A DNA stretch of 64,000 nt from Deltaproteobacteria bacterium. Lineage in GTDB: Bacteria; Desulfobacterota; Desulfobacteria; Desulfobacterales; Desulfosarcinaceae. Where the stretch lies: positions 1 to 64,000 of the forward strand of contig JAKALP010000028.1 in the NCBI GenBank assembly GCA_021824175.1, in the 5' to 3' direction. This document shows positions 17,902-26,197 of the stretch, one piece after another. A model generated the notes under the pieces. That model had not been told where the DNA came from and did no database searches. It saw only the letters and a list, made by a program, of their open reading frames with translations. The first letter of the stretch is position 1. Every line of letters starts with the position of its first letter. Both the position numbers and the translations under genes were made by a program.

Positions 17902-18654
17902 ATGCCGCAATATACTATTCATCCCATCGTGGTAGGCACCAAGCTCTTTGACCAATCCATGATGACCTATCAATACGGCCAGGGCAAACCTTACACAATC
18001 CCCATTTACTGCTGGTATCTGGAAGGTGGGGAGCGCACCGTGCTCGTGGACACCGGCGAGATGAATCCCATCCGGTCCGCGGATCGCGAGGCGGCCATCG
18101 GCGGGAAGATCTATACCTTTGAGCAGGGATTGGACCGTTGGGGGTTGAAGCCGGAAGATATCGAAGTGGTTATCCACACCCACCTGCATAACGACCATTG
18201 CGAAAACGACTACAAGTGCACCCGCGCCAAGATCTACGTGCACGAAAGGGAGCTAACCCAAATCCATAACCCCCATCCCTTGGATTTTCGCTATTTGGAA
18301 GATTATATCAGCGAAGTGGAAGAAAACGCTCAGATTCACGTGGTTACGAAGGATGGCCCCATTCTGCCGGGCATCGAGCTGATCCATACTCCGGCCCACA
18401 CCCCAGGCGGCCTATCCGTGGCAGTAACCACACCCAAGGGCAAGGCCATTATCACAGGTTGTTGCACCATCGATCAGAACTATTTCCCGCCCAAGGAGAT
18501 CACGGCCATGGAGATGGAGGTAATCCCGCCGGGAACCCACGTCAATGCCTATGAGTCCTACGATATTCTTATGAAGCTCAAAGCCATGGCCGACATACTC
18601 ATCCCCCTGCATGAACCGCGCTTTGCGGCCATTGACACCATTGGTCGGGATTGA
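17902..18654 (+). CDS. Metallo-beta-lactamase-fold hydrolase, lactonase-like
   Basis: A 250-residue MBL-fold enzyme. The dinuclear metal motif HTHLHNDHCEN, a downstream HTPAHTPGGLSV (His ligand), an Asp-equivalent segment TGCCTIDQN and a terminal LIPLHEPRF (last His) are visible. The overall layout (long N-terminal strand region, IPIYCWYLEGG, VLVDTGEMNP) resembles the N-acyl-homoserine-lactonase-like group, but substrate cannot be assigned from sequence. The ATG at 17902 follows AAAGGTAG; the frame stays open to 17797 without a better site. It is convergent with the flotillin gene and begins 109 bp after the aro/phe fusion. Confidence 0.82.
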   Translation: MPQYTIHPIVVGTKLFDQSMMTYQYGQGKPYTIPIYCWYLEGGERTVLVDTGEMNPIRSADREAAIGGKIYTFEQGLDRWGLKPEDIEVVIHTHLHNDHCENDYKCTRAKIYVHERELTQIHNPHPLDFRYLEDYISEVEENAQIHVVTKDGPILPGIELIHTPAHTPGGLSVAVTTPKGKAIITGCCTIDQNYFPPKEITAMEMEVIPPGTHVNAYESYDILMKLKAMADILIPLHEPRFAAIDTIGRD

Positions 18655-18741
18655 AGGAATCGAGCTTAAAATGATATATTAGCGCCCTTCCCGGAAATCT
18701 TCCAAACTCCGTCATGCGATTTTCTGGCGCGATTAGCTGCG

Positions 18742-20343
18742 TCATGCTTGACTTTTCTTTACTTCTACACTGGGTTTTTGCTTCTCGTCGGTCGCTGGTC
18801 CACCGGTTGATTCAGCCGCCCCCATGCGTCCGAGATACTTTGGAAGATCCAGCCCCGCCATTTCGGCGATGTCATGCAGCGGGGGCAGGCTTTTAACAAA
18901 ACCGGAAAGAAAGTTAGCGGTTGTAGTACCGTTCTTGCCGTCGCCACCCGAGCCCGAGTCCCAAACCGTAATTTTGTCGATCTTGAGGTTCTTGACCGCC
19001 TCCACTTGCATGGTAACCAACTGCTCGATTTTTTCGATCATCAACAACGTGGCGGCGGCCTTGGCGTCTCCCGCGCAGCTCTTTACCAATTCGGCGTAGC
19101 CGGCGGCCTTGCTTTCAAGCACTTGGCGCAAACCGCGCGCTTCGGCTTCATATTTGAGCAGAGTGGCATCAGCCGTGCCTTTTGCTTCGCGCCGGATCTT
19201 TTCGGCTTCGGCTTCGGCCGCGATTTCGATTTCTTTCTTTTGAATTTCTTTTCTGACGATATCTTCGGCATTCAATCGTTCCAGCTCCGAACGGTATTGG
19301 GCCTTCTGAATCTCCACCATGGCATCGCGCTTGGCCACTTCACCGCGGCGTTTGGCATCGGCTTTCTTGATATCCAATTCCGCTTCGGAATTGGCGATAT
19401 CTGCCTTGGCCGTATTCTCACCGGAAATAGCCTGGGCTTCTTGCTGCTGCACATAAATGCGCTTGTCCGCTTCGGCGCGTTTGCGGCCCTTTTCTGCTTC
19501 GGCCAGCTTTTCTGCGACTTTGATCTCTTTTTCTTTATCCGCATCCGCCTCGCCGATAGTTGCCATGGTCTCCTGTTGCTGGACAAATACCCGGCGGTCG
19601 GCCTCGGCTTTCTTCTTGCCTTTCTCGGCCTCGGCCACATTCTCGGCCACGCGGACATCTTTTTCTTTGGTAGCCTGGGCCTGGCCGATGGCCCCATGTT
19701 TTTCCTGTTCCGCCACGTCAATCTTGGCTTGGTTGATTGCTTCGGCAGCCGCTTTTTTGCCGATGCTTTCAATGTAGTCCGATGAATCGGTGATATCCGT
19801 GATGTTTACGTTGATCAGATAAAGGCCGATCTTGTTAAGCTCCGGGGCGACATTCTTGCGAATCTCAACCAAAAAGCTTTCCCGGTCCTGGTTGATCTGC
19901 TCGATGGTCAAGGAAGCAACGGTTAGTCTTAGTTGTCCAAAGATAATTTCTTTGGCCATCTCCTCGATTTCTTGCTGAGGAAGATTAAGCAACCTTTCAG
20001 CCGCGTTGTTCATGACGCCGGGTTCGGTGCTGATACCCACCGTAAATGTGCTGGGTACATTGATGCGGATATTCTGCTGAGAGAGCGCATTTTGCAGCGG
20101 AATGCTGATGGTCATGGGCGTCAGATCCATATAAGAGTAATCTTGGATCAAAGGCCAGATCAAGGCGCCGCCGCCATGAATACAATTGGCGGATTGACCG
20201 CCGCTGACTTTGCCGTAGACGACCAGAATCTTATCCGATGGGCATCGCTTGTATCTCGATGCGAGAAAGACCAGCGTCATGACGATTAGAATCACAAAAG
20301 CGATAATCACAAACACCCAGTACCCAAGACCAAGAGCTTGCAT
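18742..20343 (-). CDS. Flotillin-like SPFH protein
   Basis: A 533-residue membrane protein with one N-terminal TM helix (VFVIIAFVILIVMTLVFLAS), an SPFH/band-7 domain (about 38-200) and a very long Ala/Glu/Lys-rich coiled coil (about 200-430) before a GGDGKNG linker and a C-terminal helix. Flotillins scaffold membrane microdomains. The coiled coil contains a 44-residue tandem duplication (19408-19671). The ATG at 20343 has AAGGGATG upstream; an ATG six codons earlier lacks a site. It is third in the run pspA, NfeD-like, flotillin, with 47 bp between it and the NfeD-like gene. NfeD-like proteins are typical partners of flotillins. Confidence 0.9.
   Translation of the reverse strand: MQALGLGYWVFVIIAFVILIVMTLVFLASRYKRCPSDKILVVYGKVSGGQSANCIHGGGALIWPLIQDYSYMDLTPMTISIPLQNALSQQNIRINVPSTFTVGISTEPGVMNNAAERLLNLPQQEIEEMAKEIIFGQLRLTVASLTIEQINQDRESFLVEIRKNVAPELNKIGLYLINVNITDITDSSDYIESIGKKAAAEAINQAKIDVAEQEKHGAIGQAQATKEKDVRVAENVAEAEKGKKKAEADRRVFVQQQETMATIGEADADKEKEIKVAEKLAEAEKGRKRAEADKRIYVQQQEAQAISGENTAKADIANSEAELDIKKADAKRRGEVAKRDAMVEIQKAQYRSELERLNAEDIVRKEIQKKEIEIAAEAEAEKIRREAKGTADATLLKYEAEARGLRQVLESKAAGYAELVKSCAGDAKAAATLLMIEKIEQLVTMQVEAVKNLKIDKITVWDSGSGGDGKNGTTTANFLSGFVKSLPPLHDIAEMAGLDLPKYLGRMGAAESTGGPATDEKQKPSVEVKKSQA
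19408..19671 (-). repeat. 44-residue tandem duplication inside flotillin coiled coil
   Basis: Two adjacent 132-bp units encode nearly the same peptide. The first contains VAENVAEAEKGKKKAEADRR and the second VAEKLAEAEKGRKRAEADKR, each followed by VQQQE. The duplication keeps heptad phase poorly but lengthens the rod by one unit. Confidence 0.85.
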
Positions 20344-20390
20344 AAAGTCATCCCTTCCCATGTAATTTTAAGAAAGAATTCGACGGACGA

Positions 20391-20972
20391 TTAAATTGGT
20401 TCCACCACTAGTACATTGCCATCCACCCACACCACCCGGACCGGCACACCGGTGGCGATTTTCCGATTATCATGGGCCATGGCATCATATTCCCGCAGAC
20501 TGTTGTGGACACTAATCAGCACTCGGCCGCGCCCGTTTTCCGGGATCGTCAAGTAGACTTCACCTTTGGCACCGACCGTACTATCGATATGGATGGTTCC
20601 GCTCGATTGCAGCTTGATCACCAGCTTGAACATCTTGGCGATAATCCAGACCGAAGCCATACCCGCTGCCACCGCGCCTAACATGGAGATAACGATACCG
20701 GTTCGGCTCTGACTATAAAGCGCCATACCGACAAGACCGAACATCAGTAAAAAGGAAGTGATTCCTTGCAGCGAAAGCAGTTTAAAGCCTACGTCCGAGT
20801 CCGCATGGTGGCCGTCGAAATCGTGACCGGCACCGCTGAAGTCGCCATGCGCGCCGTGATCAATACCAATCAGCATCATGACAAACCGGACCAGCACAAA
20901 AAGTCCGCCTACAACGGCACAAATCAGGAAGAAGATTTCCACCCCGTTGAATTTGCTAAAAAATTCAGCCAT
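20391..20972 (-). CDS. NfeD-like membrane protein (YqiJ/YuaF type)
   Basis: A 193-residue protein with three or four TM helices (about 10-35, 65-85, 88-115) separated by a His/Asp-rich loop (DHGAHGDF and GHDFDGHHADSD). It ends in a small beta-rich OB-fold domain (about 125-193: VGAKGEVYLTIPENGRGRVL, then VPVRVVWVDGNVLVVEP). This is the short NfeD form that pairs with flotillins. It has no ClpP-like protease domain. The start at 20972 follows GGAAGGG. The His-rich loop might bind metal, which is speculation. Confidence 0.85.
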   Translation of the reverse strand: MAEFFSKFNGVEIFFLICAVVGGLFVLVRFVMMLIGIDHGAHGDFSGAGHDFDGHHADSDVGFKLLSLQGITSFLLMFGLVGMALYSQSRTGIVISMLGAVAAGMASVWIIAKMFKLVIKLQSSGTIHIDSTVGAKGEVYLTIPENGRGRVLISVHNSLREYDAMAHDNRKIATGVPVRVVWVDGNVLVVEPI

Positions 20973-21206
20973 GGCATACCCTTCCGCGCGACGATGATGG
21001 CCTGTTTTTGATTTCGATATATCGGAATGTGTGGTTGTTCAACTTGAATGCCAGCAACATATTTTAAAAGCAAATGGGTGTCAATTGGCAATGTTCTCCC
21101 CAAGCGGGCGGCGACCAAACGCCAACCAAAGACTTATCTTCGGCACACGATTAATTCCCTGACATCGCATTTATCGGTCTCGCGATTCGTGTCGATCCAA
21201 CGGTTC

Positions 21207-21890
21207 TTATACTTCCCCTGGCTTGATTTCGCTTTTCTCCAAAGAAGATTTCAAAGCTAACAATTCTTGTTCGAGTTCATCATCCATTCGCAAGCTTTCA
21301 AACTCATTCTCCAGCTTTGATTTGCGTGGCAGAGCGGCAAAATCCGCCTCAACCTCCATGCGCTCAATCCGATTCTCAAGTTCCTCGAATCGCATAATGG
21401 CATCATTGCTTTCAATGCGCCGGATCTCCTCTTGGCTTTTCAGCTTAGCGCTGGCCCGTGCCTGGCGTTGCACCAGCATCCGTTGTTTGTTACGGGCCGC
21501 ATCGAGTTTGTCCTGCAGCTGCTGGATATCCTCCTGATACTGTGCGACTAGGGCCTCGTGCTCATCATACTCCTTGCGCAACGCGGCGCAGCGATCAAGG
21601 GCATGCCGTTTTTCCAACAAAGCTTCGCGGGCCAATCCGTCCCTCTCCTTTTTTACGGCCAGTGAAGCTCTTTCGTGCCACTGCTTGGTCAGCGCTTCGG
21701 CTTGAAGTAACTGGCGTTGAACTTGTTTGCAATTGGCCATCACGCCGGCGCAGGAAGCTTTGAGTTCTACTAGGGTATCCTCCATTTCACGGATGATGAG
21801 CTTAATCAACTTCTCCGGGTTCTCCGCTTTGTCCAACATGGCGTTGATGTTGGAACTGACAATATCTCTGAAACGCGTAAAAATTCCCAT
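21207..21890 (-). CDS. pspA: Phage shock protein A
   Basis: A 227-residue, almost wholly helical PspA/IM30 protein. It begins MGIFTRFRDIVSSNINAMLD, the amphipathic membrane-binding helix, followed by AENPEKLIKLIIREMEDTL and long coiled coils rich in Glu/Lys/Gln. PspA guards inner-membrane integrity and, in enterobacteria, also inhibits PspF. GGAGGG precedes the ATG. A sigma-54 promoter lies 40-55 bp upstream, and pspF is divergent. Downstream are the NfeD-like and flotillin genes (gap 234 bp), so this Psp module lacks pspB/pspC in the window. Confidence 0.95.
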   Translation of the reverse strand: MGIFTRFRDIVSSNINAMLDKAENPEKLIKLIIREMEDTLVELKASCAGVMANCKQVQRQLLQAEALTKQWHERASLAVKKERDGLAREALLEKRHALDRCAALRKEYDEHEALVAQYQEDIQQLQDKLDAARNKQRMLVQRQARASAKLKSQEEIRRIESNDAIMRFEELENRIERMEVEADFAALPRKSKLENEFESLRMDDELEQELLALKSSLEKSEIKPGEV

Positions 21891-21929
21891 TGTTCATGCC
21901 CTCCATTTGAGTTTTTCAACATTTAGAAG

Positions 21930-21945
21930 AGCATTTAAGATGCCA
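21930..21945 (-). promoter_or_regulatory. Sigma-54 promoter of pspA
   Basis: Read on the minus strand: TGGCAT, five bases, ATGCT. The invariant GG and GC are exactly 12 bp apart as required for -24/-12 elements. It lies 40 bp upstream of pspA and faces it, with the gene for the PspF enhancer-binding protein on the other side. Confidence 0.82.
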
Positions 21946-22077
21946 CTTCACCCTTACCATACGAATCACCATATATTTCAATGAATTGTATAAATATTTA
22001 AATTTGACGCACCACTTAAATAAATGGTACTATAAACCAAAAATTTAAAATCATGCCAAATATTGGCGGAATAAACC

Positions 22078-23121
22078 ATGATACCCGACACCACTACCCC
22101 GTTTGGGGGGCAATCTTTCCAATTACCCGAAGCACTGGGACAATCAGAACGGTTCCTGGAATTTCAACAACGTCTTTCGCGAGTGGCACCGGTGGACCGG
22201 CCGGTTCTGATCCTGGGAGAGCGTGGTACCGGCAAGGAGTTGGCGGCGGCAAGAGTCCATTTTCTTTCCAAACGCTGGCAAGGACCGCTGGTAACGCTCA
22301 ATTGCGCCGCTCTTAATCCCGCACTGATCGAAACGGAGTTATTTGGACATGAAAAGGGGGCCTTTACTGGTGCGGATTCTCGCCGCAGAGGCCGCTTTGA
22401 AGCGGCTGACCGCGGTACCCTGTTTTTAGATGAAATCGGCGCCATTCCCTTGGAAGCTCAGGCCAAGATCCTGCGCGTGGTTGAATACGGAACCTTTGAA
22501 AGGGTCGGCAGCACTGAATGCATTGAAGTCGATGTCCGCATTATCGCCGCCACCAACGAGGATTTGCCCGCATTGGCAGCCGAAGGCCGTTTTAAGCAGG
22601 ACCTGCTCGACCGACTTTCCTTTGAAGTGTTATTCCTGCCTCCCTTGCGGGAGCGGCGCGAGGATATCATGTTGCTGGCCAACCATTTTGCGGGCTGTAT
22701 GGCCCTGGAAATCGGCCGCTCCACTGCTCCGCGCTTCAGCGCTGAAGCCAAGGCGGCTTTAGAATCCTATTCTTGGCCCGGCAATATCCGCGAACTGAAA
22801 AACCTGGTTGAACGATCTGTCTATCGGACCGACCATGAAATTATTCATGAAATTGACTTTCACCCGTTTGGCGAACAGCCATTACGATTGACGCTGCCCA
22901 GCTCTAACGGGATCGCACGCCCAACCGGCCAATCTTCTTCCACGGCCGACCTGCTGGAACTTCCCATGGAAGAAGCCATCGACGAATTAAAGATCCGACA
23001 TTTGAAAAATGCCCTAACCGCCTGCCGCTTCAATCAGCAAAAAGCAGCGCGCCAGCTTGGCTTGTCCTACGACCAATTCCGCGGTTTATATCGAAAATTT
23101 AAGAGCAAACTATCCGCGTAG
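22078..23121 (+). CDS. pspF: PspF-like sigma-54 activator
   Basis: A 347-residue enhancer-binding protein without a receiver domain. The AAA+ domain spans about 15-245: Walker A GERGTGKELAA, the sigma-54 contact loop GAFTGAD, Walker B GTLFLDEIG and the R-fingers in FKQDLLDRLSF and LPPLRERREDI. It ends in a Fis-type helix-turn-helix (about 300-345: NQQKAARQLGLSYDQFRGLY). The lack of a receiver and the FRxLYRKF-type end match PspF, which is restrained by PspA binding. It is divergent from pspA; the 187-bp gap holds the sigma-54 promoter. A weak ribosome site (GGCGGAAT) suggests low expression. Confidence 0.92.
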   Translation: MIPDTTTPFGGQSFQLPEALGQSERFLEFQQRLSRVAPVDRPVLILGERGTGKELAAARVHFLSKRWQGPLVTLNCAALNPALIETELFGHEKGAFTGADSRRRGRFEAADRGTLFLDEIGAIPLEAQAKILRVVEYGTFERVGSTECIEVDVRIIAATNEDLPALAAEGRFKQDLLDRLSFEVLFLPPLRERREDIMLLANHFAGCMALEIGRSTAPRFSAEAKAALESYSWPGNIRELKNLVERSVYRTDHEIIHEIDFHPFGEQPLRLTLPSSNGIARPTGQSSSTADLLELPMEEAIDELKIRHLKNALTACRFNQQKAARQLGLSYDQFRGLYRKFKSKLSA

Positions 23122-23175
23122 AATCCATTTGGCCCATTTTCCGATAAATCAGGCCACGCTGCCATCGCGCATTTT

Positions 23176-23229
23176 TTCAAGACCTTTTCATACAGCTTTC
23201 ATTTTCGATTCATCATGGGATGTCATAAC
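23176..23229 (+). promoter_or_regulatory. CreB-type operator and promoter of the VIT-exosortase-creBC operon
   Basis: Direct repeats with an exact 11-bp period: TTCAA (23176), TTCAT (23187), TTCAT (23198), TTCAT (23209). The E. coli CreB site is TTCAC-N6-TTCAC, the same architecture. Fifteen bases after the start of the last repeat is CATAAC (23224-23229), a -10-like hexamer. The ATG is 62 bp after the start of that hexamer. The same arrangement occurs upstream of creD. Confidence 0.8.
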
Positions 23230-23285
23230 GGCACCAGATCAATGCTGTTGGTTATTTTTGACAACCCTTAAAAAGAGAGGCCCCC

Positions 23286-25283
23286 ATGATGCGTAATGAC
23301 TTGCGTGCTGTCTTTTGCTTAACCGTCTGCTTCTTCATTGTTCTTTGTCTGCCCCAGGCGTCCCAGGCAGAAGGCAAAGATAAAACTTTGTCGCCCTATT
23401 TCTTCATCGAAAATGGTGAAGAAGGCGTAGATCAGCTGCCGCTGAAATCCACCCAGGTGGAGGTCAAAATCAATGCAAGCATCGCCCAGATCAAAGTGAT
23501 GCAGCAGTATGCCAATGAAGGGACGCGGCCGATCCATGCCCGCTATGTCTTTCCTGCCTCGACGCGCGCGGCCGTGCACGGCATGCGCATGCAAGTAGGA
23601 GAGCAGGTGGTGGTGGCCAAAATTCAAGAACGCCAGGCTGCCAAGCAAACTTTTGAAACCGCCAAAAAGGAGGGCAAAAGCGCCTCTTTGCTGACCGAGG
23701 AACGGGCTAATGTCTTCACCATGCAAGTGGCCAATATACTACCGGGAGATACGATCCGTATCGAACTGGACTACACCGAACTGCTGGTGCCCACCGACGG
23801 CATCTATGAATTTGTCTACCCCACGGTGGTGGGGCCGCGTTATTCCACCGTGCCCGAAGCTGGCGCTGGAGATCAGCAACAATGGTTGAAAAATCCCTAT
23901 CTAAAAGAAGGAATGCCGCCAGTCACTACATTTGATATCGATGTTCAAATTGCCGCCGGCCTCAATATTTCAGATATGGCGTGCCCTTCCCACAAAACCG
24001 ATATCACCTGGCAAGATGGAGCACAGGCCACGGTGCAACTGGCAGCCACGGAAACCGATGGCGGCAACCGGGATTATATTCTTCGCTATCGCCTGGCCGA
24101 CGAAGAGATTCAATCCGGTTTGATGCTCTTTAAAGGAGAAAAGGAGAATTTCTTCCTGATGATGCTTCAGCCGCCGAAACGAATCTCCCCGCAAGCAATT
24201 GTGGCCCGGGAATATATCTTCGTGGTGGATGTCTCCGGTTCCATGAATGGATTCCCGCTGGATGTGTCCAAAGCTTTGCTGCGGGATTTAATCGGCAGCC
24301 TGCGGCCGGTGGACCGCTTCAATGTGGTGCTCTTCGCGGGCAGTGCCCGGGTGTTGGCGCCCCAATCCTTTCCGGCCGATGACAACCACCTGGCCCAGGC
24401 CATTGCTCTGATCGACCGGCAGCAGGGTGGCGGCGGTACCGAACTGCGCAATGCCCTGGCCACGGCGCTGCGATTACCGCGCGCCAACGGCATGGCCCGC
24501 AGCATGGTGGTGGTGACCGATGGATATATCGATGTGGAACAAGAGGTTTTTGCTCTGATCGACCAAAACCTGAGCAACACCAATTTCTTTGCCTTTGGTA
24601 TCGGCAATAGCGTGAACCGTCTGCTCATCGAGGGTCTGGCTCATGTAGGTCAGGGCGAGCCCTTTGTGGTGACCAACCCGGCCGAGGCGCCCGCCGTGGC
24701 CGAACGTTTCAAAAAATACATCGAAGCGCCTGTTCTCAGCGGGATCACGATTCAATATGAGGACTGGGATGTCTACGACCTTGAACCGCGGCAGGTGCCT
24801 GATCTATTTGCCCAGCGGCCCATCATGGTTTGCGGTAAGTGGCGTGGCCAGGCCAACGGCCGCATCCACCTGAGCGGCGTCAGCGGCCAAGGCAGCTATA
24901 GTCAGGTATTAGATCTGGCCCATCTCACACCGCTGGAAAGCAATAGCGCCCTACCCTATTTGTGGGCTCGCACCCGGCTGTCGCGCTTAACCGATTTCAA
25001 TCCAGACGGCGAGGCTGAAGCCACCCGTGCTGAAGTGGTCTCCCTTGGATTGACCTATCATTTGCTGACGCCCCATACCGCCTTTGTGGCTGTGGACGAA
25101 ACCGTGCGCAATCCCGACGGCGCGGGCGATGATGTCAACCATCCTTCACCGTTGCCCAAAGGGGTGTCCAATTTAGCGGTGGGTGGCGGGCATAATGTTC
25201 CTGAGCCTGGCTTGGTGTTCATGGGAGCTCTGCTCTGCCTGGGGGCACTGGCCTCATGGGTGCGGCGGCGGTCGAATCGGTGA
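23286..25283 (+). CDS. VIT/VWA protein with PEP-CTERM-like sorting signal
   Basis: A 665-residue exported protein. Signal peptide about 9-29, then a VIT domain (about 45-175: VMQQYANEGTRPIHARYVFP, IQERQAAKQTFETAKKEGKS). A VWA domain follows (about 310-480) with a full MIDAS start DVSGSMNG, and then a beta-rich region. It ends with VPEPG, a hydrophobic helix (LVFMGALLCLGALASW) and VRRRSNR: an exosortase-type tripartite signal. The exosortase is the next gene. By family the VIT-VWA part binds metal-dependent ligands, perhaps matrix or surface partners. ATG at 23286 with GAGAGG upstream. First gene of the Cre-controlled unit. Confidence 0.9.
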   Translation: MMRNDLRAVFCLTVCFFIVLCLPQASQAEGKDKTLSPYFFIENGEEGVDQLPLKSTQVEVKINASIAQIKVMQQYANEGTRPIHARYVFPASTRAAVHGMRMQVGEQVVVAKIQERQAAKQTFETAKKEGKSASLLTEERANVFTMQVANILPGDTIRIELDYTELLVPTDGIYEFVYPTVVGPRYSTVPEAGAGDQQQWLKNPYLKEGMPPVTTFDIDVQIAAGLNISDMACPSHKTDITWQDGAQATVQLAATETDGGNRDYILRYRLADEEIQSGLMLFKGEKENFFLMMLQPPKRISPQAIVAREYIFVVDVSGSMNGFPLDVSKALLRDLIGSLRPVDRFNVVLFAGSARVLAPQSFPADDNHLAQAIALIDRQQGGGGTELRNALATALRLPRANGMARSMVVVTDGYIDVEQEVFALIDQNLSNTNFFAFGIGNSVNRLLIEGLAHVGQGEPFVVTNPAEAPAVAERFKKYIEAPVLSGITIQYEDWDVYDLEPRQVPDLFAQRPIMVCGKWRGQANGRIHLSGVSGQGSYSQVLDLAHLTPLESNSALPYLWARTRLSRLTDFNPDGEAEATRAEVVSLGLTYHLLTPHTAFVAVDETVRNPDGAGDDVNHPSPLPKGVSNLAVGGGHNVPEPGLVFMGALLCLGALASWVRRRSNR

Positions 25284-25289
25284 GGGGTT

Positions 25290-25313
25290 GGTTGATTGGT
25301 TTATTGGTTGATT
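25290..25313 (+). repeat. 8-bp tandem repeat between target and exosortase genes
   Basis: Three adjacent units GGTTGATT, GGTTTATT, GGTTGATT directly after the VIT gene stop codon. The surrounding 25284-25360 is unusually rich in GGTT. It may be a slippage-prone spacer. Confidence 0.6.
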
Positions 25314-25414
25314 GGGTGTCCGGTTCATCGGTTAATGGTTCACTGGGGGAGGGATTGGTGGTGGGACGGCTATCAAAATGTGGATGCAGGGATCTCTTCA
25401 ATAAGGACGGCTTC

Positions 25415-26197
25415 GTGAAAAATCCGCGGACCGTCACTCCCACGCAGGCGCGAGTCCAGAAAAGCATACAACTAGTGTTTTATCTACTGGCGGCCTGTAT
25501 GATGTTCGCTTTAAAGCAGCATTACAGCACAGCTTCCGCTGACCAGCTCCTATGGATGCTGCGGCCCGTGGCCTGGCTGGTAGAGGGTTGGGATGGATCA
25601 GCCTACAGCTGGCAACCTGGTGTGGGCTTCGTGCGTTCCGACTACTTCATCACCATTGCCCCGGCCTGCGCCGGAATCAACTTCTTTATCATGGCCTATG
25701 GATTGAGCATCTTTGCTTTTATGCGCCATCTGAGCACCCTTGGGCGCCAAGCTGTCTGGCTCTTCGGTGCATTGGCCGGCGCGTATGGACTGAGCGTGGT
25801 AGTGAATGCCCTGCGTATCATTTTGACCATCGTCCTTTACGAGCACCAGGCTGGTTGGGGCTGGCTGACGCCCGAGCGGCTGCACTGTGCTACCGGCATT
25901 GGGGTCTATTTCACTGGTTTGGGCTTGTATTATGCGGTGCTGCACCGCATAATATTGAACAGCAGTCGCGGCACCGGAAGCCTCAACCACCTCTTGCTGC
26001 CATGGGCATGGTATATTGCCGGTGCCGTGGCGGTGCCGGTGGTTCACCAGCTCTATCGCAGCCATGAATGGCCGGCAATGGAATATTGCCTGATGGTGAT
26101 CGGGATCAGCGCCCTGCTGTGGGCAATCTTTGCTGCCGGTACGAAGATAATAAGAAAGGAATTCCATGCGCCCCAGAATTCTAATTGTGGAAGATGA
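25415..26197 (+). CDS. Exosortase (membrane transpeptidase-like)
   Basis: An integral membrane protein with about seven hydrophobic helices. From the GTG at 25415 (after AAGGACGG) it has 260 residues; an ATG at 25256 keeps frame but overlaps the VIT gene and adds a repeat-derived, non-conserved leader. The proposed catalytic triad of exosortases is visible: Cys85 in APACAGINFF, Arg134 in VVNALRII, His157 in ERLHCATGIGVYF. It is expected to cleave the C-terminal signal of the adjacent VIT protein, the only PEP-CTERM-like protein I see in the window. The subfamily (K, N or other) cannot be set by eye. creB starts inside its last 32 bases. Confidence 0.88.
   Translation: MKNPRTVTPTQARVQKSIQLVFYLLAACMMFALKQHYSTASADQLLWMLRPVAWLVEGWDGSAYSWQPGVGFVRSDYFITIAPACAGINFFIMAYGLSIFAFMRHLSTLGRQAVWLFGALAGAYGLSVVVNALRIILTIVLYEHQAGWGWLTPERLHCATGIGVYFTGLGLYYAVLHRIILNSSRGTGSLNHLLLPWAWYIAGAVAVPVVHQLYRSHEWPAMEYCLMVIGISALLWAIFAAGTKIIRKEFHAPQNSNCGR

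Noticed and set aside
18874-19785. 303-codon plus-strand frame antisense to flotillin
   Set aside because: It is a shadow of the Ala/Glu/Lys-rich coiled coil, giving a Phe/Leu/Gly-rich translation without domain motifs.
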